From positions 3,534,001 to 3,598,000 of the forward strand of contig NZ_CP019343.1 in the NCBI RefSeq assembly GCF_002117105.1: 64,000 bases of DNA, in the 5' to 3' direction. How positions within the stretch are numbered: position 1 is the stretch's first letter; every line of letters begins with the position of its first letter. The DNA comes from Oceanicoccus sagamiensis. GTDB lineage: Bacteria; Pseudomonadota; Gammaproteobacteria; Pseudomonadales; Dasaniaceae. Below, piece after piece: positions 15,001-27,000 of this stretch. The notes under the pieces are model-generated. The model made no database searches. It was not told the DNA's origin and saw only the letters and a list, made by a program, of their open reading frames with translations. The translations under genes and the position numbers were made by a program.

Positions 15001-18000
15001 CCTATGTGGTTGAAGTGACCAACCGTTATAACTGGTATATCAGCCGCTCTGAAGGCTTTAAGTTTGGCTTGCCTGATGGCGCCAGCTATGAATTGCAGGT
15101 GTCGGTAGAAGAGCATGCCAATTCAGCCTGGGCCTTTACCCCTGAAAGTGTGCTGGAAGATGAGAGCGGTAATAACTCAGGCCTTGGTAGCAATATCGAT
15201 ACTTCCCCTGGCAGCAGCGAAGCTGATAATTGGTTTACTTTTGCCAATGCGAAAATTGGTGATGAGGTTGCCAGTGATATCGCCGGTTATCTGGGTATCG
15301 ATTCGTCCACCCCATACACCACGATTCGCGGTGGCGGTAACGGCACCATTGACCGTTACAACTTTGATATTGATAGCGCCATGATCAGCGCCGGTGGCAC
15401 CGTGTTTAGTAATGACTCGCTACTGAGTAACGAGCCATGGCTGTCGGCTAATACTTTCCAGTTAGAAGGTGTAGCGATTGAAGGGCAAACCTTAAGCGGT
15501 ACTATTTTGGTGAATAAGCCAGGGCAGTCGGCGCATACCACCTTAACCATTAGCAACTACCTGGTTGATGCCAATCTTTCACTGGCACAAAACCTGGCTA
15601 ATGCCGTTAACAATAATGTGAATAATGGTGGTGCGATTGTTGCCACGGTTAATAATACTGGCGATGAAGTGACACTGGCTGGTAGTGACAATGTGGCGTT
15701 CTACTTTATCAGTGGTCCGCAAATTACCCTGACTCAGCCTGAGAGTCCGGTGATAGCGAATACCATTATTATTAATAACCATGATGGCAACAGTGATGTC
15801 ACATTTACCGATGCGACTATCAGCTTTAATAGTACGGTTGAAGTGGGTGATACCTGGTTTATCCAAATTGGTAATACCACGGTTTCCAAAGAGATTGAAA
15901 ATGGTTCAGATAACTTGGCGGCGTTATTTGACGGTGAAATTTCCGGTTTGGATCGCAATGGTGCGGTACTGGAATACTCTGGCAGTGCTGAGGCGATTTC
16001 TATCTGGGTTGTCCATACTCGCGATAGCCAGAATAGTGAGAATACACCTGCGGCTACACTAATTGGTACACCAGAAGCCATCGGCGCTGACCAGACTTTG
16101 ATAATTGACTTTGGTAGCGCCGAGGTTAACTACTACGGTGAAGACTGGACCTTGACCATTACTGATGGCGATAGCAGTACCGTCTTTAATGAAACGATAA
16201 CCACTGACAATAGCGTATTTACCCGCGCCGCTATTTTATTAGCACTGGAAACTCTGCTGGATGCCGCCGGCCACGCAACTGTTGTGGGTAGCGATGGTTT
16301 CACGATTACCGTACCCACTGGTGAAGGTTTCAGCTACTCAGTGGCTATCAGCTACAGCGGTGTGACAGCCCCGGTTACCAGCAACAGTGCGGTTGAAGTG
16401 ATTGAAATACCCGGCAATGCCACCGTGGGCACCGTCTGGTTATTTAACGACGGCACTACCGATACCACCTTTACGGTTGCCGATACCGGCAGCCTGAATG
16501 ATTTTGCTGAGTCCTTTGATGCTGCCTATACCGGTGTTGATTATGTGATTGATGGCGACTACCTGATTATCGAAACCAGTGGCGCTACTTTGCAGCAGTT
16601 GGCTAGCGGCCTGACAGATGCAGCGATTACCGGTGGTACTGCGCAAATCACTTCATTGCCTGCTCATGGCAATGGCAATACGCTGGCGATTACCGTGATA
16701 GCCAATCGCCTGGCGGGCGCTGGTGATACTCCGATTGTGGTGAACTTTGTTTCCGATGGCAGTGCTTGGGATCTGGCGACGGGTAGCGGTTATAACCTGG
16801 GTGATTATGCGCTGGATAATAATGGCAACCTGAGTACTACCTTGGGCCATAGCGATCTGGATATTACCGGCTACGATTTTGTGGATGTTGACAGCTTTAC
16901 TGCTGTGACTACCACCACCAGCACCAGCTATGGTACGGCCATTATTGACAAACCTGTCGCGGCTTTGGCTGATGGCAAAACACTAACAGTTGATATTAAT
17001 ACGGTAGCGCATACCTTTACTTACAATAGCGGCGCCTGGTCTGCCAGTTCACCAGCAGGCTTTAGCCTGGTTGAAGTGAGCGGCCAGTTTGAAATAACTG
17101 CGACGGTTGCCGGTACTGAAATTACCTTGGCCAACGCCGTCTATGATGCGGCTGGTGATAATGAAGCTCTGGCTTCAACCAGTGCGCCACTATTACCGAC
17201 ACTGGATCTAGCGGCACTGGATGGAGCTGGTTATACCGATGGTGACCAGCTAGTCGTTAATATTACGGCCGATACTATACCGGCCGAGTTAATCTTTGTT
17301 CGCAATGGTGCTGGCTGGGATAATTCCGGTGACTATGCCTTAAGTGCTGCGGGTGTTATTTCCGATACCACTTCTGACCTGACTGCGATTGTGTTCACCG
17401 ATGCCAGCTTCCAGCCTTTAAGTGCCTTTAGCAGCTCCACTGCAGGCATTAGCAATCTGAATATCTTTGGTGCTGCGCTGATTGCTATGACGGATATCAA
17501 TCAGTCCCGCGATGATGTGCTAACCATTGTATTGGCCGACACCACCACATTGGTTTTTGATGCGGCCAACGGTGTTTCAACGAATTGGGGTAGCGATGGT
17601 GACTATAGCCTGACCAGAAATGGTAATAGCTTTGAGTTAAGCCATAGCAGCAATATTGCTATTAGCCTGACATCGGCCAGCTACAGCTTTGATAGCAGCG
17701 CCATCTTTGTGGCACAGAAAGTGGTGATGGGCACGATTGATATCGGTGCTTTCCAGTTGGTTGAAGATGGCGAGGTGAGCAGTGCTGCCACTGCTGTTGG
17801 CCTGATTGATATTATTGATACCTACCTGATTGCTGAAGGTAATGATACGGTACAGTCCGCTGACGGTACTGCGGTCTATGTTTATGACCAGGGTAATGAC
17901 CTTAATAGCGTTGCCGAAACACTGACCTTTGCCGCTGCTGTTAATGCATCAGTAGCCAATGGTCAAATCAGCTATCAAGTGACTGCTGCCAACGATGATC

Positions 18001-21000
18001 TCTATATTGTGGACGTGGACTTGTCGGATTTATTCGATGGCTTTGCCAATAATGTAGAGTGGGTGGTTGAGCTTGCTGGCAGCAGCGCTACCGTAACGCT
18101 GACTGAAACCGGCTCACCAGCGGGTGTTAATTATGCGGCGCTGTTGGCAGACCTTGAACTTGCCTTTGCCGGTTTTGATTTTGAATTAGTCGATAGCAAT
18201 AACACGCTGCGAATTACGGCTAGCGATGATTCTGCCTTTGCTGCTGACACCGTGGATATCTATGTGGCCAGCTCAGTTACCAGCAGTGATATTGACGAGT
18301 TTGTCGATGAGCTATTTACTCGCTATGAGAAAGACTTCCAGACTATTATTGCTACCAATAATCAGGTTTGGACGGTCAAAATCGATGGTGTAGAAATTAC
18401 CAGCTATACCGTGAGCCTGGATCTTAATGCCAACAACCCAACGATTGATTTGGTATTGAATGCCTTGAAGTCGCAGTTGGAGTCAGCAGGTTATACCGTG
18501 GCATTAATTGGCAGCGATAATAGAACCTTACAAATCTCAGGTTTGAATGACACCACCGTTGATATCTCTACCAATATCAACGGTGTGGGCGCCTTATTTG
18601 ATCTTGATAATGTGAGAGAGACTCGTCAGTTATTATTTAACTTTAATAACCTGTTCTTTACCGAGTCTTATTATGTAACCAATACCCCTTACCTGATTGT
18701 TTATGAGCAAATCAGTTTGGCCGATCGCGCTGGCAGCATTGCGGAGTTGACCGTTGAATTGGCCGATCTATTAGCGGATCTGCCGGCTGCTGTTCGCGCT
18801 TCTTTTGTTCAGTATATTCAGCAGGTTCAGACTGAAGTTATTAGCGGCATGGTGCTTAACCCTGTGGCCGTAGCGACTAATACTGATCCTTATATCCAGC
18901 ATGTCTTTAGCACGGAAGGTGTCTATGTGGTTGAGGTGGGTGATATTGAATATCTGAGTCGCGAATTAAATATCAACGGTGCTCTGTTTGTTGATGACTT
19001 TAATTACTTCTGGGGTGGCGTGTCTGCAGGCACTTCCTACAACCTGAATGTGTCTTTGCAGCATCATGAAGTGAATCCTGATAACCAGACGCTGGTGGGT
19101 AAGCGTATTCGTATCGTCTCAGGTAATGGCCTTGATGCAGAAGGTGTGATCGACAGCTTTATCGCTTATGGTCCTAACGGTGAGAAACTGAATCAATTTA
19201 CTATCAATAGCTTTGATGCCCGCTGGGATCTGGTTGATGCCCAAAGCCGTTATGAAATCTTTGATGACACTGGTGTCGCCTATGCTGGTAATGCCGATTA
19301 CCAGATCTATCTGGATAATCTGGGTGATAGCTATACCGTGGCACTCACACAGCAGTCAAGCAGCCTGATTACTGTAGAAGACTTGTCCACGCCGAGCTTT
19401 AATGTTGATGAAGCCTTTACCACCGGTGGTGCTTATGACCAAATCCAGACTGCTTCGGTTATTGATGGCAATGGTGTGGTTACAGTTGTTGCGCTGGACG
19501 ATACGATTATCGACGGCGGTGACTTGCAGGTGTTTGCCCCCGCTGAGCAACGTATTAACCAGATCCGCGGCCCAATCAGCATTGATGGTGGTGCTGCCAG
19601 CGCCAGCTACAACAATCTGAATAACCCTGTGTTATTACCGGGTGAAACCAATAGCCCAATTCTAAACGGTACCAGAGCTGCGGCGAGTGTTGCCGGTGAT
19701 CAAGACAACTTATTATCAGCTAATCCGATCGGCGAAATGATTACGCGCGCTGAACTGGAGGCCTTCCTTGCTACCGTCAGCGCCGATGATTACTCCATCC
19801 TCGCGGCCTATCTGGCAGAGAATCCAGACCTGATGGTCTTTGCCACCTTTGTCGATGAAAATATCGATTACTTCGATATTGAAGCGGATCAGGACTTTGA
19901 AGGTTTTGACCCAAGAATTAACACCTCACCTTATGAGTTAGGTCTGGTTAATATCACGACTCGCCAGATTGTTGATCAATTTGAAATTCTGGCAGTGGTT
20001 GGCAACCGTGTCATTCTCAGTGATAACTGGTCAGCCGATTATGACGGCAGCGCCGATTACTACTTCAGCCCCATCAACAGAAACGAGTTGGTGATTGAAG
20101 CAGACCAGGTCGATACACTGAATGTAAACAATAGCGGTAGCCCTGCGGATGAACTGGGTGTGCTAACCGATAGCACCTTAACCGGCTTTGGTATGGGTGA
20201 CGATATTGTACTGGCGGGTATTAGCATTCCTGGCGGTATTCGTTACAACAACCTTGAAGCCCTCAACCTGTTCCTGGGTAGTGGTGCTGATAAGCTGATT
20301 ATTGAGTCTACACATACCGGTACTACAGCGGTCTATACCGGTGCCGGTGATAGCGATATTCAAGTGAAAACGATATCTGGCCATACCACCATTTACCAGC
20401 AGAGCGATGCAGTAGCCGTTAGCAACAATGTACTGACAATAGGCAGTGATGACGGTCTGGTTGATCAGATTCTTTCGCTGCTAACGGTTATCGGTGACGA
20501 CAATGGCAATAACAGCGTTATCCTTAATGATAGCGGTGATACTAACGATAATGAGTTGTTAGTGACCGATAGCACCGTCACCGGTTTGGATATGCCCAGT
20601 GTTCAGGAGCAGTTTGTATTAGAGGTTCAAGCGCAAGTCGGTAATTTCCTATTAAGTATTGATGGCGGCAACACGGGTATTATCCTGCCATGGAATGCCA
20701 CAGCAGCGATGGTAGCCGATGCCGTTAGCCAGCTAACCGGTGTGGCTTTGAATGAGATTCTGGTTAGCCTGCTAGTTGGCACTGCTGATGATCAGGTTAA
20801 AGAATATCAAATCACCTTTATTGGTGAGTCTGCCGGCGTCAATATTGTAGATATTGCTGCCATTATTCCAGCGCAGAATGCACTGGCCTTTGCTAACGAG
20901 TTTACTTTAGTAAGCAGCGAAAACGGTGGCGATTATATTATTACTGTCGATGGTGTTGACCATATAGCGCCCATTGCCTGGAATACCAGTGCCAGTGAGA

Positions 21001-24000
21001 TTGCGACGATTATCAGTGACCTGATTAACCAGACAGGCTTGGTGGTAACTGCCCAGGTAGAGGTGAGCCCGCTGGATAATTCGCGCCGCTATGTGATTAC
21101 CATCGATCCTCTGTACTTAAACGATGGCAGCTTGTTTGTTGTACCTGATATCAGTGTTAGTTCTGTTGGTAGCTTCGCTGTTGATTCTTCGGTGCCCAAC
21201 CAGTTTGCACTTAGCCTGACGAGTATCGCTACTGGTGAGTACTTGCTGGTATTAAGAGACGATAATGGCGTCACTGTTGATCAGGTAGCCTTGGCCTGGA
21301 ATGCGACCACAACAGCCATTGAAGAAGCCATAGCCGCCTTATTGTTTGATAATGATGCTACCGACCTGACTGCTGTTGTTGATAGTGCCTTAACTGCAAC
21401 TGACAAAACCTATACGGTCACTTATAGCGGCCCCATTACTGACTTCTCTAAGTTGGCCGCTACCCATAAGTCTTTAACCCTGATTGATAGCACCGCCTTC
21501 TCAGCCCAGGCTGCTATTGAATACAGGGCTCAGGGTGCTACAGAAACAGCATTGAACCCCATGCAAACCATTACCGTAGGGACGGGTACAATTACGCTGA
21601 CGATTTACTCCGCCGATGGCAGCACCGTTATGGGTAGCGTTAACTTTGATGCTAACAGTGTCGCTGCAGCGGGTAATGATTGGTATGACCAGCTCAATCT
21701 GCTGTTTAATCCTAACAACAGTGATGAGCGTCGCAGCCAGTTCCCTGAAACCAATAACTTTGGCTTAGTCAAAGTGGGCAATGTGTTTATCTTTACCTTG
21801 CAGGGTGAATATGCGGATTACCGAATTGATGCCAGTGATATTAGTGGCGATGCCGTGCTGGCCGACCGCGCTTACGGTATTAACTACTACGGTGTTGATG
21901 AACTAACGATTAACCTGGGTAGCGGTAACGATATTGTTAATGTGCATGCGACCAACAACGGTACGGTTACCAATATCAATACGGCAGCGGGCGAAGATGA
22001 AATTTATATCAGCTCTGACGCCGCCAACGACTTTGTCAATGGTGAAACAGCTCACGGAACACTTGACGGTATTAATGGCCTGCTGAATATCGATGCCGGC
22101 GCCGATATTAACAAACTCTATATCAGCGACTTCGATAGCACCGTTGCCGATAACGCAACATTCTCTAACGGCTTGATTTCAGGTCTGGCCAATGGCGATA
22201 TCACTTATACCGCAAGCAACGGTGGTAACTTTAATAATGACCTGGTGATTTGGTTAGGCCAGGGCAGTGACATAATTACGATCAATAGTCTCTACCTTGA
22301 AGATATGGCAGTGACAACGCTCTATGCCAATGAAGGTAATGACACCATTATCGTTACGGCTGACGACAACCTTGCCGTTCCTGCTCACGAGGTATTAGCA
22401 GGCCGTGCTGGTATTGATGCACTTGAAATCATTGAAGGTCGTCGTTTGAATATCTTTGGCCAGACCGGCGCCGATACGATCAACGCATCCACCGCCAATA
22501 TGGCCATCCGTGTCTTCGGTCAGGACGGTGATGACATTATCTTCGGTGGCTCCGGTGACGATGTGCTTTACGGTAATACGGATAATGATCGCATTTACGC
22601 CGGTGCCGGTAATGACAGAGTGTTCGGTAACGAAGGTCACGATACTCTGGATGGTAATGAAGGCAATGACCTGATCCTTGGCGGTATCGGTGATGACATT
22701 ATTCGCGGTAATGAAGGTGAAGATACCTTATTCGGTGATGCGGGCAATGACATTATCTTTGGTGATCAGGGTAGTGTTGAGGACGATTCCGGCAATGACA
22801 TCCTTGCCAGCGAGCTAGATCAGCTGGGTTTAATTATTAATAGCGATACCACCGTTGTAGCCGTCGATACCATTGATGGTGGTTTGGGCAATGACCGTAT
22901 TATTGGTGGCCTGGGTAATGATCTGATTGAAGATGCCAGCGGCAATAATGTGGTGCTCGGCGACCTGGGTGAGCTTTACTACGACGCTGGTTTGCTAACA
23001 CTGGCCAGAGCCAATAACAGTGCTGGCGGTGATGATGTGATTACTGTCGGCCAGGCCGATGGCAATAATATCGTACTGGCCGGTCAGGGTAACGATACCG
23101 TTAACAGCGCAGCAGGTGATGACCTGATCCTGGGTGATAACGGTGAGGCCAGCTATAACAATGGCATTCTGGTCAGCGTAGCGAGTATTGATACCAGCCT
23201 CGGCGGTGATGATCTGATTAATGCTGGCGAAGGCAATAATACGGTGATTGCAGGTCAGGGTATGGATACTGTTACTGCCGGTGCCGGTAACGACCGTGTG
23301 ATCGGTGATAATGGTGAAATCAGCTTTGATAACGCCGGCGTGATTACCGCTATTCGCAGCACGGCACTGGATCAGGGTGGTGATGATGAGATTACCCTTA
23401 TCGGCGGCAATAACACCGTGATCGCCGGGCAGGGCAATGACACCGTCACTACCGGTACTGGCAACGATGACATTATCGGTGACAACGGTGAGATCACCTA
23501 TACCGCTGGTATCGCCAACCGCTTGGCTACCACCGATACTGCTAACAGCACAGCCGGTAACGACACCATCGATAGCAGCGATGGCCTTAATCGCGTACTG
23601 GCCGGTCTGGGTCAGGATACGGTGACCACCGGTGTGGACAGCGATACGGTGCTGGGTGATAACGGCGAACTGATTTACTTAAACAATATTCTGATCGCAG
23701 CCACCAGCACCGAAACGGATCTGGGCGATAACGATACGCTGACCGTTAGCGAAGGGGATAACACCGTAATCGCTGGCCTGGGTGAAGATACCGTCACCGC
23801 AGGTTTGGGCAATGATCGCGTGATCGGTGATAACGGTGCAATCATCTATGCAGAGGATGGTGTCATTACCGCTATCCGCAGCACCGCACTGGCTCAAGGT
23901 GCGGCTGATACCATCGCAATACTGGGTGGCACTAACACCGTGATTGCGGGTCAGGGCAATGACACAGTAACCACCGGTACTGGCAACGATGACATTATCG

Positions 24001-27000
24001 GTGACAACGGTGAGATCACCTATACCGATGGCATCGCCAATCGCTTGGCCACTACGGATAGCGATAACAGCACTGCCGGCAACGACACCATCGATAGCAG
24101 CGATGGCCTTAATCGCGTACTGGCCGGTCTGGGTCAGGATACGGTGACCACCGGTGTGGACAGTGATACGGTGCTGGGTGATAACGGCGAACTGATTTAC
24201 CTGAACAATATTCTGATTGCAGCTACCAGCACCGAAACGGATCTGGGCGATAACGATGGCCTTGCAGTTAGTGAAGGGGATAACACTGTGATCGCAGGTT
24301 TGGGTGAAGATACCGTCACCGCAGGTTTGGGCAATGATCGCGTGATCGGTGATAACGGTGCAATCATCTATGCAGAAGACGGTGTCATTACCGCTATCCG
24401 CAGCACCGCACTGGCTCAAGGTGCGGCTGATACCATCGCAATACTGGGCGGCACTAACACCGTGATTGCCGGTCAGGGTAATGACACAGTGACCACCGGA
24501 ACTGGCAACGATGACATTATTGGCGACAATGGTGAGATTACCTATACCGACGGTATCGCCAACCGTCTGGCCACTACGGATACTGATAACAGCACCGCAG
24601 GCAACGACACCATCGATAGCAGCGATGGCCTTAACCGCGTACTGGCCGGTCTGGGTCAGGATAGTGTCACCACCGGAGTGGATAACGATACGGTACTGGG
24701 CGATAACGGCGAGCTGATTTACTTAAACAATATTCTGATTGCAGCCACCAGCACCGAAACGGATCTGGGCGATAACGATACGCTGACCGTTAGCGAAGGG
24801 GATAACACCGTAATCGCTGGCCTGGGTGAAGATACCGTCACCGCAGGTTTGGGCAATGATCGCGTGATCGGTGATAACGGTGCAATCATCTATGCAGAGG
24901 ACGGTGTCATTACCGCTATCCGCAGCACCGCACTGGCTCAAGGTGCGGCTGATACCATCGCAATACTGGGTGGCACTAACACCGTGATTGCGGGTCAGGG
25001 CAATGACACAGTAACCACCGGTACTGGCAACGATGACATTATCGGTGACAACGGTGAGATCACCTATACCGATGGCATCGCCAATCGCTTGGCCACTACG
25101 GATAGCGATAACAGCACTGCCGGCAACGACACCATCGATAGCAGCGATGGCCTTAATCGCGTACTGGCCGGTCTGGGTCAGGATACGGTGACCACCGGTG
25201 TGGACAGCGATACGGTGCTGGGTGATAACGGCGAACTGATTTACCTGAACAATATTCTGATTGCAGCTACCAGCACCGAAACGGATCTGGGCGATAACGA
25301 TAGCCTTGCAGTTAGTGAAGGGGATAACACTGTGATCGCAGGTTTGGGTGAAGATACCGTCACCGCAGGTTTGGGCAATGATCGCGTGATCGGTGATAAC
25401 GGTGCAATCATCTATGCAGAAGACGGTGTCATTACCGCTATCCGCAGCACCGCACTGGCTCAAGGTGCGGCTGATACCATCGCAATACTGGGCGGCACTA
25501 ACACCGTGATTGCCGGTCAGGGTAATGACACAGTGACCACCGGAACTGGCAACGATGACATTATTGGCGACAATGGTGAGATTACCTATACCGACGGTAT
25601 CGCCAACCGTCTGGCCACTACGGATACTGATAACAGCACCGCAGGCAACGACACCATCGATAGCAGCGATGGCATTAACCGCGTACTGGCCGGTCTGGGT
25701 CAGGATAGTGTCACCACCGGAGTGGATAACGATACGGTACTGGGCGATAACGGCGAGCTGATTTACTTAAACAATATTCTGATCGCAGCCACCAGCACCG
25801 AAACGGATCTGGGCGATAACGATACGCTGACCGTTAGCGAAGGGGATAACATCGTGATCTCAGGTCTCGGTGAAGATACCGTGACTGCCGGTGCCGGCAA
25901 TGATCGCGTGCTCGGTGATAGTGGTGAAATCCTCTTTGACAATACGGGCGTGATTACCGCGATCCGTAGCGTGGCACTGCAACTGGGTGGTGATGATGAG
26001 ATTACCCTTATCGGCGGTACTAACACCGTGATTGCGGGTCAGGGCAATGACACAGTAACCACCGGTACTGGCAACGATGACATTATCGGTGACAACGGTG
26101 AGATTACTTATACCGACGGTATCGCCAACCGTCTGGCCACTACGGATACCGATAACAGCACCGCAGGCAACGACACGATCGATAGCAGCGATGGCATTAA
26201 CCGCGTACTGGCCGGTCTGGGTCAGGATAGTGTCACCACCGGAGTGGATAACGATACGGTACTGGGCGATAACGGCGAGCTGATTTACTTAAACAATATT
26301 CTGATTGCAGCCACCAGCACCGAAACCGATCTGGGCGATAACGATAGCCTCGCGCTTAGCGAAGGGGATAACACCGTGATCGCAGGTCTGGGCGAAGATA
26401 CTGTGACTGCCGGTGCCGGCAATGATCGCGTGATCGGTGATAGTGGTGAAATCCTCTTTGACAATACGGGCGTGATTACCGCGATCCGTAGCGTGGCACT
26501 GGAACTGGGTGGTGATGATGAGATTACCCTTATCGGCGGTACTAACACGGTGATTGGCGGTCAGGGTAATGACACAGTGACCACCGGAACTGGCAACGAT
26601 GACATTATTGGCGACAATGGTGAGATTACCTATACCGACGGTATCGCCAACCGTCTGGCCACTACGGATACTGATAACAGCACCGCAGGCAACGACACCA
26701 TCGATAGCAGTGATGGCATTAACCGCGTACTGGCCGGTCTGGGTCAGGATAGTGTCACCACCGGAGTGGATAACGATACGGTACTGGGCGATAACGGCGA
26801 GCTGATTTACTTAAACAATATTCTGATTGCAGCCACCAGCACCGAAACCGATCTGGGCGATAACGATAGCCTCGTGCTTAGCGAAGGGGATAACACCGTG
26901 ATCGCAGGTCTGGGCGAAGATACTGTGACTGCCGGTGCCGGCAATGATCGCGTGATCGGTGATAGTGGTGAAATCCTCTTTGACAATACGGGCGTGATTA

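Noticed and set aside
23679-25463. Two long minus-strand open frames of 246 codons each (23679-24419 and 24723-25463), nearly identical
   Set aside because: They are antisense shadows of the 522-bp repeat array; their similarity only reflects the 1044-bp duplication, and they have no ribosome sites.
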